Shown here in pieces: positions 25,244 through 34,062 of a stretch of DNA of 64,000 bases. Position numbers and translations under genes: made by a program. How positions within the stretch are numbered: position 1 is the first letter of the stretch; the number at the start of each line of letters is the position of its first letter. The notes under the pieces were generated by a model. The model did not search any database, was not told the DNA's origin, and saw only the letters and a program-made list of their open reading frames with translations. The DNA is from Candidatus Aminicenantes bacterium (GTDB lineage: Bacteria; Acidobacteriota; Aminicenantia; Aminicenantales; UBA4085), in contig JAPKZJ010000087.1 in NCBI GenBank assembly GCA_026393855.1, forward strand, positions 17,028 to 81,027, given 5' to 3'.

Positions 25244-25585
25244 ATGGCCGCCGACCTCGCCGCAAAAGACCAGTTGGACGACATCCTTCACCCGAACACG
25301 GAGGCCAAGTCGTTTCGCATCACCGTCGTCTTCGGCCGCCGCGTCCACCCGAATTACGCCCAGGCGGTCGAGCTGGCTAAGAGAAACCCCACCTACCGCG
25401 AGGAGGGGGACGGCGACTGGATCCGCCACTCGGCAGTCTACACCCCGGCCGAAGTCGAGGATCTCTTCCGGCTCTTCAACCTGGTCCACGAATGGGAGAC
25501 AACCGAGATCCTGGTCAACCACAAGCGCCTGCCCTACGGCCACCAGCTGTGGCTGCCGCTGATGTGGTTTTACCGCATCCGCTAG
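25244..25585 (+). CDS. Conserved-looking small cytoplasmic protein, function unknown
   Basis: 113 aa with no signal peptide, no membrane helix and no cysteine. The composition is soluble and charged, with segments FRITVVFGRRVHPNY, a predicted helix PAEVEDLFRLFNLVHEW, and an aromatic C-terminus (GHQLWLPLMWFYRIR). I do not recognise a family. There is no Shine-Dalgarno before ATG 25244, and the promoter implies a leaderless mRNA. A second frame overlaps most of the gene, but codon position bias (G/C at third positions) favours this one. Confidence 0.6.
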   Translation: MAADLAAKDQLDDILHPNTEAKSFRITVVFGRRVHPNYAQAVELAKRNPTYREEGDGDWIRHSAVYTPAEVEDLFRLFNLVHEWETTEILVNHKRLPYGHQLWLPLMWFYRIR

Positions 25586-25610
25586 CCCGGACCGACGCCG
25601 GGGCCGGGAT

Positions 25611-25639
25611 TTGACGAGCCCGGCGGCTTGTGCTACCGT
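25611..25639 (+). promoter_or_regulatory. Promoter of the Tricorn-like protease gene
   Basis: TTGACG (25611-25616), 17-bp spacer, TACCGT (25634-25639), with a GGAGG ribosome site before ATG 25678. Confidence 0.4.
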
Positions 25640-25677
25640 TTTTTCCTCTCATCCCCACTCCTTGGAGGTTGACGCCG

Positions 25678-28600
25678 ATGAAAAAAGCTCTCGCCCTGGC
25701 CATCCTCGTTCTCGCCTTCGCCTACCCGGCCGCGGCCATCGAGGAAGGCCGCTTCTTCACCTATCCGACCATCCACAACGACAAGATCGTCTTCACTTAC
25801 GAAGCCGACCTGTGGACCGTCAGCGCCCAGGGCGGCGTCGCCTCGCGCCTGACGACCTTCCCGGGCACGGAGTCCTTCGCCAAGCTGTCCCCGGACGGCA
25901 AATGGCTGGCCTTCACCGCCTCCTACGACGGAGCTGGGGCGGTTTACCTGATGCCGGCCGAGGGCGGGGCCCCGGTCCGGCTGACCTATAACCCGGGCGG
26001 CGCCCAAGCCATCGCCTGGACGCCGGACGGGAGCGAGGTCATCTTCCGGGCCCTGTTCGAGAACGTCGTCGGCCGCGACACCAACCTCTACTCGGTCGGC
26101 GTCAAGGGCGGCGCGCCGCAGCGTCTGCCGCTGGAGCGGGGCGGACTGATCAGCTTCATCCCCGATCAGCACAAGTTCCTTTACACGCGCAAGGGCAATG
26201 AGGAGTACTACTGGAAGCGCTACAAGGGCGGCCAGTACCAGGACATCTGGCTTTACGACCTCACCGCCCGGACCTACACCCCCGTCACCGATTACGTCGG
26301 CAAGAACAGCTACCCGATGTGGATCGGCGGGCTGATGTACTTCGTCACCGACCGCGGCAACGGAATCTCCAACCTCTACACCCAGAAGCTGGGCGCCAAA
26401 GAGGTCAAGCCGGTGACGTCCTACGCCGACTTCGACGTCATGATGCCGAACACCGACGGCCGCTCGATCGCCTACATGCAGGACGGCCGCATCCACGTCT
26501 ATGACACCCAGGCCGGGAAGGACCGAACCCTGACCGTGCAGGTGCCTTCCGACCGCTGGTCGCTTCGCGACCGGGTCATCAACCCCCGCGACTACCTCCA
26601 CACGGTCAACGTCGCCAACGACGGCCGCAGCGCAGTGCTGGAAGCCCGCGGCGACGTCTTCCGCGTCCCGGCCGGGCGCGAACCGGCGGACAACCTATCG
26701 GGGACCCCGGGGACGCGCGAGATGTATCCGGCCATCTCGCCGGACGGCAAGACCGTGGCCTTCTTCAGCGACAAGACCGGCGACTATCAGCTTTACACCC
26801 AGAGCGTTTCCGGCGGCGAGTGGACTCCGATCACGACCGACCTAGACCGGGCCGTCTACCGCCTGGCCTGGTCCCCCGACGGCAAGAAGATCCTCTTCGG
26901 AAACAAGGATTACAGCCTGTTCTACGTGGACGTGGCGGCCAAGAAGACGATCAAGATCGACTCTTCCAACCAGATGAAGAACGACGAGTTCATTTGGGAG
27001 ATGGCCGACTACGCCTGGTCGCCCGATTCCAAGTGGATCGCCTACAGCTTCGTCCAGTCCAACCGCAACAGCCAGATCTTCCTCTACAGCCTCGAAACCG
27101 GCAAGAAGATCGCTGCGACCAACGATTTCTACGACAACCTCTACCCCTCCTTCGACGCCAACGGCCGGTACCTCTACTATGTCAGCAGCCGCGGCTTCGA
27201 TATCCAGATGGACTTCTACGAGGACAACCACGTCTACCCGGCGCCCCAGCAGGTCATGGTTGTCCAGCTGAGGGACGGCGAGAAGCCGCCCTTCGCCCCG
27301 GCCGCGGCCGGAATCGGGGCTGAGGCCGGGATTAAGGCCGACCAGAAGGCCGAGCCCGAGCCATTCCGGATCGACGCCGAGGGGCTGATGAAGCGGACCT
27401 ACCCCCTGCCCGTCCCGGCCGGGAACGATTTCTATCTCAAGGCCGGCAAGGGCAAGGTGCTGTGGGCCTCGGTCGACGCCTTCACCGAGGACGAATACGA
27501 AGAGATCTTCAAGCCCAAGCAGGGCGCCACCAAATGGGCCCTCCACATCTTCGACATGGCCGAGGGGCGGGAAGTCGTCCTCAACGACAAGGTCCGCGAC
27601 TTCGGGCTTTCGGCCAACCAGGAGCAGCTCGTCATCCGCAAGGAAGGCGACGTCTTCTTGACGGGCGTCGATCGGGCCTTTGCCTCCAAGGCCTCCGGCG
27701 AGCGGCTGAACCTGTCCGGCCTGGTCTACACCGTGAACCTGCGCCAGGAGTGGAACCAGATCTTCAATGACGCCTGGCGCTGGTACCGCGACTTTTTCTA
27801 CGACGCCGGCTTCCACGGCCGCGACTGGAAGGCCATGGGCGAGAAATACCGGGCCTACATCCCCTACCTGTCCTCGCGCAGCGAGCTGAACTGGGTCCTG
27901 TCCCAACTGGTCGGCGAGCTGTGCGTCTCCCACACCTACATCGGAGGCGGCGACCTCGGCCCGGCCGCCGCGCCCCGCTCCCCCGTGTTCACCGGCTTGC
28001 TCGGCGCCGACCTCGTCGCCGACAAGGCCTCCGGCCTCTACAAGCTGGACAAGATCTACGGCCCGACCGAGATCAATCTCAACCTGGTCGGCCCGCTTGT
28101 CCGGCCGGACATCGCCGTCAAGGAAGGCGACTACCTCTTGGCCATCAACGGCACGCCCCTCAAAGCGGGCGACGACTACTTCAAGCTCCTCCAGACGACC
28201 CCCGGGCACAAGATCCGTGTCACGGTCAGCGCCAAGCCGACCCTGGAAGGAGCCAAAACCTACGCCGTCGACCCGATCGGCAGCGACCAGCAGCTGCGGT
28301 ACTTCCGCTGGATCCAGAACAACATCCAGGCCATCGACAAGGCCGGCAACGGCCGCATCGGCTACATGCATATCAACGCCATGGGCGGGGGCGGGATCGG
28401 GGAGTTCGACAAATACTGGCGGGCTTTCCGGTACAAGGACGGCGTCATCATCGACGTCCGCCGCAACGGCGGCGGCTGGACCGAGTATTTCCTGATCGAC
28501 AAGCTGGAGCGGGTCATGACCGCCCAGAACGTCCTGCGCGGCATGGTCCCCTTCCGCTACCCCGGCACCGCCGGCAACGGCAACTACGTTGTCATCTCCA

Positions 28601-28950
28601 ACGAGAACAACGGCTCGGACGGCGAAGCCTTCGTCGACGACTTCAAGTCCCGCAAGCTGGGCACGGTCGTGGGCGTCACGTCCTGGGGCGGCCTGGTCGG
28701 GATCCTCAACCAGCAGCTGACCATCGACAACGGCACGGTGGAGCAGTCCAACAACGCCTTCTACGGCCGGGACGGCAAGTGGATCGTCGAGAACCACGGC
28801 GCCGACCCCGACGTCTGGGTCGATAACGACCCGGGCTCGGTCGCGGCGGGACGCGATCTGCAGCTGGAGAAGGCCATCGAAGTGATGCTGGAGAAGATCA
28901 AGAAGAATCCGCCGAGCTTCCCACCGACACCCGCCTATCCCAAGAAATAG
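25678..28950 (+). CDS. Tricorn-type S41 protease, exported
   Basis: 1090 aa from ATG 25678 (CTTGGAGG upstream); signal peptide ALALAILVLAFAYPAAA. The first ~650 residues form two beta-propellers, with repeated SPDGKWLAFT, SPDGKTVAFFSD, SPDGKKILFG and SPDSKWIAYS units. A helical C1 region follows, then a PDZ domain (VKEGDYLLAINGTPL) and the S41 core. All tricorn catalytic positions can be matched: Ser-His in CVSHTYIGG, nucleophile Ser with Asp in NNGSDGEAF, and Glu in VENHGADPDV. Archaeal Tricorn degrades proteasome products to short peptides; here the signal peptide implies periplasmic or extracellular peptide digestion. A hairpin terminator follows. Confidence 0.95.
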   Translation: MKKALALAILVLAFAYPAAAIEEGRFFTYPTIHNDKIVFTYEADLWTVSAQGGVASRLTTFPGTESFAKLSPDGKWLAFTASYDGAGAVYLMPAEGGAPVRLTYNPGGAQAIAWTPDGSEVIFRALFENVVGRDTNLYSVGVKGGAPQRLPLERGGLISFIPDQHKFLYTRKGNEEYYWKRYKGGQYQDIWLYDLTARTYTPVTDYVGKNSYPMWIGGLMYFVTDRGNGISNLYTQKLGAKEVKPVTSYADFDVMMPNTDGRSIAYMQDGRIHVYDTQAGKDRTLTVQVPSDRWSLRDRVINPRDYLHTVNVANDGRSAVLEARGDVFRVPAGREPADNLSGTPGTREMYPAISPDGKTVAFFSDKTGDYQLYTQSVSGGEWTPITTDLDRAVYRLAWSPDGKKILFGNKDYSLFYVDVAAKKTIKIDSSNQMKNDEFIWEMADYAWSPDSKWIAYSFVQSNRNSQIFLYSLETGKKIAATNDFYDNLYPSFDANGRYLYYVSSRGFDIQMDFYEDNHVYPAPQQVMVVQLRDGEKPPFAPAAAGIGAEAGIKADQKAEPEPFRIDAEGLMKRTYPLPVPAGNDFYLKAGKGKVLWASVDAFTEDEYEEIFKPKQGATKWALHIFDMAEGREVVLNDKVRDFGLSANQEQLVIRKEGDVFLTGVDRAFASKASGERLNLSGLVYTVNLRQEWNQIFNDAWRWYRDFFYDAGFHGRDWKAMGEKYRAYIPYLSSRSELNWVLSQLVGELCVSHTYIGGGDLGPAAAPRSPVFTGLLGADLVADKASGLYKLDKIYGPTEINLNLVGPLVRPDIAVKEGDYLLAINGTPLKAGDDYFKLLQTTPGHKIRVTVSAKPTLEGAKTYAVDPIGSDQQLRYFRWIQNNIQAIDKAGNGRIGYMHINAMGGGGIGEFDKYWRAFRYKDGVIIDVRRNGGGWTEYFLIDKLERVMTAQNVLRGMVPFRYPGTAGNGNYVVISNENNGSDGEAFVDDFKSRKLGTVVGVTSWGGLVGILNQQLTIDNGTVEQSNNAFYGRDGKWIVENHGADPDVWVDNDPGSVAAGRDLQLEKAIEVMLEKIKKNPPSFPPTPAYPKK

Positions 28951-28965
28951 GCCCGTCATTCCCCG

Positions 28966-29000
28966 GAGGGGGCGCCTGAGCGCGCCCCTTCCCCTTTTTT
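28966..29000. terminator. Intrinsic terminator after the Tricorn-like gene
   Basis: A 9-bp GC-rich stem (AGGGGGCGC/GCGCCCCTT, one G-T pair, 6-nt loop) is followed by CCCC and a run of six T on the plus strand. It lies between two convergent genes. Confidence 0.65.
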
Positions 29001-29038
29001 CTCTCTCTCTTCAAGAGGACGTCTGACCGCGCCGAATA

Positions 29039-31630
29039 TCAGGCTGGGAGGGGGAATTCGACCTCGACCGCGGTCCCGCCCTCCCGACCAAAGGTCAGGG
29101 TTCCATCGATCTGCTTGACCAGGGTCTGGACGATCTGAAGCCCCAGCGATTCGCGGGCCTGAGGATCGACAGCCCCGGCCCAGCCGACGCCGTCGTCCCG
29201 CACGATCAGGCGGCCCCGGCCGGCACCGGTCCGCTCCAGGCGGACCTGGAGGATCCCCCGCCGCCCCTCTGGGAAGGCATGCCGCAGGACGTTGCTGACC
29301 AGCTCGTTGATCACGAGCCCGAGCGGAATGCTGAGGCCGATGTCGAGCACGATCGGTTCGAGCTGCGGCTCGAAGCGGATCCTCTCCGGATCCGCCTGCA
29401 GGACGTGGAACAGGTGCACAACCAGGCTCTGGGCGTAGTCGGCGAAATCGATCCGGGACAAGTCGGACGACCGGTAGAGCTTTTCGTGGACCAGGGCCAG
29501 GGCCTTGATCCGGTTCTGACTCTCCCGGAACAGTTCGCGCAGGGCCGGTGTGGGCAGCTCCTGGGCCTGCAGGTTGAGGAGGCTCGAGATGACCTGCATG
29601 TTGTTGCGGACCCGGTGGTGGACTTCCTTCAGCAGGACTTCCTTCTCGCGGATCGATTCCCGCAGGGCCTCCTCGGCCCGCCGCCGCTGGGTCATATCGC
29701 GCGAGCTGATGATGGATCCGGCCGGGCGGCCCTCGGCGTCGTCGTAAAGGAGGACTTCCGACTCCAGCCAGGGAAACGACCCGTCGGCATGCCGGAACCG
29801 GTACTCGAGGCGCAGCGTCCGGCGATGCGCCCGCCTGGCCTCCTGAAGCTCCCGGGCCACGGAGGCGAAATCCCCGGCCTGGATGAACTCTTCGGCCCGG
29901 CGGCCGAGCATATCCCGGAAGGGATACCCCAGGATGCGTTCGACCGAGGGGCTGACATATACTGCGGTCCCCGCCGCATCGAACTGACAGAGCATGTCCA
30001 GCTGGTTGTCGCTGACGAATCGCAGGCGCTCCTCGCGGCGGCGGAGGGCTTCGGCGGCCTCCCGCCTGTCCGCGTTGAGCAAGGCCTGCGCCGTCTGGTC
30101 GGCGATCTCGCCGGCGAAACGGATCTCGTCGATCCGCCAGGCCCGAACCGGGCCGATATGCTCAAAGCAGACGATGCCGCGGATCACACCGGCGGCCCGG
30201 ATCGGAGCGTCGAGCATCGAGCTGATCCCCAGCGGGACGAGATAGTCCTCCCGAAATTCCGAGGTCCGATCGTCGGCCTCGGCGTCGTCGGCGGCGATGA
30301 CCCGGCCCGCCGCGATGGCAGTGAAGTAGCGGGGATAGCGGGCCGATGGAAGGATCGTCCCTGAGGAGTGCCGCGCCGGCGTCCGCTCGAAAAGATCGGC
30401 GCAGCGGATCTGCCCGTCCTCGTAGTTGCCCAGCCAAACGCTTGTCCGCTCGACGCCCATCGTCGTCCCGGCAGCCTCAGTCAGGGCGGCGGCGGCCGCC
30501 TCGAACTCCCCGGTCGTCAGGGCCGGATTCACCGTCAAGGCGACGACGGCCTGCTGTTGGCGGCCGATGCGCTCCAGGGAGGCGAACCGTTCCTCCTCCG
30601 CCGCCTTGAGCGGCGTGATGTCGCGCAGGACGATGAGCCGGCCCATGGCCGCGCCGCGGGCGTCGCGAAGCTCTGCATTTTGAACATCCAGCCAGCGCTT
30701 GATGACCGGGCATTGGATGATTTCCTCGCCGCTCTGGCCGAGGAGGCCGGGCGCCAGGGCGGCGAAATCAGGCCAAGGGGCCAGGAGATCGAGCAGCGGG
30801 CGCCCGATGACGTCGGGGGGAGCGCCGATCAGGCGACGGGCGGCGGGATTGAGGTCCAGGATGCGGTTCTCGGGGTCCAGAACCAGCACGCTGTCCGCCA
30901 TGCGGGCAAAGAGCTCGACATGGGCGATGGGGACGATATCCAGGAGGCGGTAGCGCAGGAGGCTGACGGCCAGGCATCCGCCCGCGAAGGTGAACGCGAC
31001 AGGCGTCAGGTCGAGCCCGGCCGGGCTGATCCGGAACATATAAGCGGCGTTGCCGAGCCAGGGAAAGGCCGCGCCGGCCAGCAGCCAGACCGTCTGTTTG
31101 CGGAAGACGCCCGAAAGCTTCAGGGCGTCACGGACCAGGATGCTCGTGGCCAGGATGATCAGGGCGTAGGCAAAAACGAGATGGACCCACACGGCGGGGC
31201 CGTGGCCGTAAACGAGCAAGGCCCCGGGTTGGTCGGAAACCGGGCGGATCGAGGTCCAGATCAGGTTATGGCGCTCGTTGGTGAAGGCCAAGACGACCAG
31301 GATCGTCGGCACCAGCCAGAGCCAAGCCTGCATTCGGTGCGTCACACGCGAGAGGCGCTGGCCGTGCGAGAGGGCAAAGAGGAGCCAGAGCGGGGCGACC
31401 GAAGCGATCCCCAGGTACTGGAACTTGGCGGCCAGGATTTTAGCCGCGGGGGCGATCACCGCAGCTTCGATGGCCCCGTTGAACGACCACCAGCCGATGA
31501 CGGCCATGAGCACCGAAAGCGCCCGGCCTCCCGGATTACGGCGGCGGGTCCAACCGAAGGCCGAGAGCCCCAACGAGATCAATCCGGCGGCAAGCAGGAT
31601 GGCGGCGTAGAAGTTCATCTCCCAGTTCAT
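29039..31630 (-). CDS. 7TM-sensor histidine kinase with PAS-GAF-PAS and HisKA_2 domains
   Basis: 863 aa. The first ~230 residues contain about seven hydrophobic segments, matching the 7TM N-terminal module of membrane histidine kinases. A PAS (about 235-345), a GAF (about 365-530, with GVIRGIVCFEHIG) and a second PAS (about 540-660) follow. The kinase box is EVHHRVRNNMQ (phospho-His near 668) with N-box NELVSNVLRHAF. It is the same HisKA_2 subclass as the kinase at 792-2210, and the two cores are clearly similar (EKLYRSSDLSRIDFADY in both). No response regulator is adjacent. The start ATG 31630 follows a GGAGG site. Confidence 0.92.
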   Translation of the reverse strand: MNWEMNFYAAILLAAGLISLGLSAFGWTRRRNPGGRALSVLMAVIGWWSFNGAIEAAVIAPAAKILAAKFQYLGIASVAPLWLLFALSHGQRLSRVTHRMQAWLWLVPTILVVLAFTNERHNLIWTSIRPVSDQPGALLVYGHGPAVWVHLVFAYALIILATSILVRDALKLSGVFRKQTVWLLAGAAFPWLGNAAYMFRISPAGLDLTPVAFTFAGGCLAVSLLRYRLLDIVPIAHVELFARMADSVLVLDPENRILDLNPAARRLIGAPPDVIGRPLLDLLAPWPDFAALAPGLLGQSGEEIIQCPVIKRWLDVQNAELRDARGAAMGRLIVLRDITPLKAAEEERFASLERIGRQQQAVVALTVNPALTTGEFEAAAAALTEAAGTTMGVERTSVWLGNYEDGQIRCADLFERTPARHSSGTILPSARYPRYFTAIAAGRVIAADDAEADDRTSEFREDYLVPLGISSMLDAPIRAAGVIRGIVCFEHIGPVRAWRIDEIRFAGEIADQTAQALLNADRREAAEALRRREERLRFVSDNQLDMLCQFDAAGTAVYVSPSVERILGYPFRDMLGRRAEEFIQAGDFASVARELQEARRAHRRTLRLEYRFRHADGSFPWLESEVLLYDDAEGRPAGSIISSRDMTQRRRAEEALRESIREKEVLLKEVHHRVRNNMQVISSLLNLQAQELPTPALRELFRESQNRIKALALVHEKLYRSSDLSRIDFADYAQSLVVHLFHVLQADPERIRFEPQLEPIVLDIGLSIPLGLVINELVSNVLRHAFPEGRRGILQVRLERTGAGRGRLIVRDDGVGWAGAVDPQARESLGLQIVQTLVKQIDGTLTFGREGGTAVEVEFPLPA

Positions 31631-31746
31631 CGCGGACGACCTCCGATCGAGAGCAATATCCGCCCGCGCTTGTTGGGAGGATGATAGCAGATTCCGTCCG
31701 GCGTGTCACAACGCCCGGCGGCCGCCGCTTTCGCGGCCGCCACGGC

Positions 31747-33138
31747 TCAACCCCGGCGGATCTCTTCGAAGCGGGCGGTAAAATGGCGCAGAAACCGCGG
31801 CTCGTCCACGATGCGCAGTCCCCGGACCGCCTCCTTGCAGCGGGCGATCGCCCCCAGGGCGTCCGCCACGTAGGCCAAGTGGCTGGCGGTGTAGACGCGG
31901 CGGGGCAGGGCCAGGCGGACCATCTCCAGGCGCGGGAAGACCATTTTCCCCGTCCGGGGATTCTTGTGGCCGAACATGACGCCGCCGATTTCGACCGCCC
32001 GCACCCCGCCCTCGCGGTAGAGGGCCACGGTCAGGGCCCAGGCCGGGTACTGCTCCCGCGGGATGTCCGGCAGCATCCGGTCGGCCAGGAGATATACGGC
32101 GTGCCCGCCGACCGGCTTGAAGTACGGCACGCCGACCCGGTCGAGAAGCGCTCCCAAGTAGGCCGCCTGCGCGGTTCGGTAGGCGAGATAGTCCTCTTCA
32201 ACCACTTCGGCCAGGCCTTGAGCGATGGCCTCCAGGTCCCTGCCGGCCAAGCCGCCGTAAGTGGGAAACCCCTCGGAAATGATCAGGATACTCTTTAAGC
32301 GCTTGGCCAGCTCGCCGTCGGCTAGGGTCAGGAAGCCGCCGATATTGACCAGGGCGTCCTTCTTGGCGCTCATGGTGGCCCCGTCGGCGTAGGAGAACAT
32401 CTCCCGGGCGATGGCGGCCACGGATTTGCGGGCGAAGCCCTTCTCCCGCTGTTTGATGAACCAGGCGTTCTCGGCAAAGCGGCAGGCGTCGAAGAAGAAG
32501 GGGATGCCGACGGCCCGGCAGACGGCGCTGACCCGACGGATATTGGCCATCGAGACGGGCTGGCCGCCGCCGCTGTTGTTGGTGATGGTCAGCATGACCA
32601 GCGGGATGCGGGCCCGGCCTTTGGCAGCGATGAACGCCTCCAGCTTGGCAACATCCATGTCGCCCTTGAAAGGGCAGGCCGAGACGGGGTCGTAGGCCTC
32701 GTCGATGACCAGGTCGACGGCCGCGGCTCCCCGAACCTCGATGTTGGCCCGGGTGGTGTCGAAGTGGATGTTGCTGGGCACGAAATCGCCCTTCTTGACC
32801 ATCGCCTCGAACAGGATCCGTTCGGCTGCCCGGCCCTGGTGGGTGGGGATGACATGCTCGAAGCCGAAGAGGCCCCGGACGGCCTTCTCGAACCGGAAGA
32901 AGCTGCGGGCTCCGGCGTACGATTCGTCGCCGCGCATGATGCCGGCCCACTGCGAGTCGCTCATGGCCGCAGTTCCCGAGTCGGTCAGGAGGTCGATGAA
33001 GATCTTTTCGGCCGGGATGCCGAAGACGTTGTAGCCGGCCCCGCGAAGCGCTTCTTCGCGCTCGGTCCGGGACGGCCGGCGGACGGGCTCCACGACTTTG
33101 ATCCGGAAAGGCTCCACGGGCGGCTTGATTTCGGTCAC
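31747..33138 (-). CDS. tnaA: Tryptophanase (tryptophan indole-lyase)
   Basis: 463 aa from GTG 33138, chosen because AAGGGAG lies 7 nt upstream. It is a PLP-dependent beta-eliminating lyase with HQGRAAE, FPTYGGLAGRDLEA and the PLP lysine in MSAKKDALVNIGG. Tryptophanase and tyrosine phenol-lyase are close relatives. The substrate-pocket positions here read VRAVEIGG and LRHFTAR, that is Ile and His as in tryptophanase, instead of the Arg and Phe of tyrosine phenol-lyase. It would split Trp to indole, pyruvate and ammonia. It lies 21 bp after the PfkB kinase and so appears to be the last gene of the mtnP operon. No TnaC-like leader was seen. Confidence 0.85.
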   Translation of the reverse strand: MTEIKPPVEPFRIKVVEPVRRPSRTEREEALRGAGYNVFGIPAEKIFIDLLTDSGTAAMSDSQWAGIMRGDESYAGARSFFRFEKAVRGLFGFEHVIPTHQGRAAERILFEAMVKKGDFVPSNIHFDTTRANIEVRGAAAVDLVIDEAYDPVSACPFKGDMDVAKLEAFIAAKGRARIPLVMLTITNNSGGGQPVSMANIRRVSAVCRAVGIPFFFDACRFAENAWFIKQREKGFARKSVAAIAREMFSYADGATMSAKKDALVNIGGFLTLADGELAKRLKSILIISEGFPTYGGLAGRDLEAIAQGLAEVVEEDYLAYRTAQAAYLGALLDRVGVPYFKPVGGHAVYLLADRMLPDIPREQYPAWALTVALYREGGVRAVEIGGVMFGHKNPRTGKMVFPRLEMVRLALPRRVYTASHLAYVADALGAIARCKEAVRGLRIVDEPRFLRHFTARFEEIRRG

Positions 33139-33159
33139 GCAAGACTCCCTTGTCAATGA

Positions 33160-34062
33160 TTAGAAAGAGACCAGATTCTTGAAGGCCCGGTAGCGGGCGG
33201 TGATCTCGGCCGGCTTCAGGGTCCGGAATCGTTCGACGCCGAACCCCTCGATGGCGAAGGAGGCCATGACGCTGCCGTAGACGGCGGCCCGACGGATCTC
33301 CTGCCGGCTGAAGCTCCCGGCCTTGTCGAGCCAGCCGAGGAAGCCGCCGGCGAAGCTGTCGCCGGCCCCGGTCGGATCGACGACGGTTTCGCAGGGCCGG
33401 CCCGGCACGGCCAGGACCAGGCGCGAGCCGAAGATCATGGCCCCGTGCTCGCCCTTCTTGATGACCACGAGCCTGGGCCCCATGGCCCGGATCATCCCAG
33501 CGGCCTTGACCAGATTCCGCTCCCCGGTCAGCAGCCGGACCTCCTCGTCGTTGCCGAAGTACACGTCCACCCGCCGCAGGACGCGTCGAAGCGCCTCGGG
33601 CTTGGTGTTGATCCACAGCCCGATCGTGTCCAGGGCCGTTAGCTTCGGCTTCTCGACCTGGCGAAAGATGGATTCCTGCAGGTCGGGGTCGATATTGGCC
33701 AGAAAGAGGATGTCGGCTTTTTTATAGGCGGCCGGGATCTCGGGCCGGAAGTCGAGAAAGACGTTGAGGTCGGTCCGGAGGGTATCCCGCTGATTGGGAT
33801 CATCGCCGTAGCGGCCGTGCCAGTGGAAGGTCAGCCCGTCCTTGACGGTCTTGAGCCCCTGCAGGTCGATGCCCCGGCGGCGGAAGAAGGTGACAGCGGA
33901 CCGCGGAAAGTCGCGTCCGACGACGGCCACGATCCCGGGCCGGGTGAAGAAGCTGGCGGCCAAGGCGCAGAAGGTGCACGATCCGCCGATGATCTTCTCC
34001 TTCTTGACGGACGGGGTTTCGATGGTGTCGAAGGCGACCGAGCCGACGATGATCAGGCTCAT
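33160..34062 (-). CDS. PfkB-family carbohydrate/nucleoside kinase
   Basis: 300 aa from ATG 34062 in a 4-bp ATGA overlap with the mtnP stop. Any longer frame is out-of-frame mtnP sequence. The ribokinase fold shows GGSCTFCALAASFF near the N-terminus and the signature VDPTGAGDSFAGGFLGW near residue 240, with the catalytic Asp in GAGDS. The translational coupling to a methylthioadenosine phosphorylase suggests a role in salvage of the released purine, ribose or nucleoside. That is inference; ribokinase, adenosine kinase and other sugar kinases cannot be told apart by eye. Confidence 0.85.
   Translation of the reverse strand: MSLIIVGSVAFDTIETPSVKKEKIIGGSCTFCALAASFFTRPGIVAVVGRDFPRSAVTFFRRRGIDLQGLKTVKDGLTFHWHGRYGDDPNQRDTLRTDLNVFLDFRPEIPAAYKKADILFLANIDPDLQESIFRQVEKPKLTALDTIGLWINTKPEALRRVLRRVDVYFGNDEEVRLLTGERNLVKAAGMIRAMGPRLVVIKKGEHGAMIFGSRLVLAVPGRPCETVVDPTGAGDSFAGGFLGWLDKAGSFSRQEIRRAAVYGSVMASFAIEGFGVERFRTLKPAEITARYRAFKNLVSF

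Noticed and set aside
26842..28959. 705-codon minus-strand frame opposite the Tricorn-like gene
   Set aside because: Its composition (Val/Asp/Gly-rich, no domain) is the antisense shadow of a GC-rich gene. The plus strand encodes a complete, recognisable protease.
31747..33138. Tyrosine phenol-lyase instead of tryptophanase
   Set aside because: Substrate-pocket positions (VRAVEIGG, LRHFTAR) follow tryptophanase, not the Arg/Phe pattern of tyrosine phenol-lyase as I recall the family sequences.
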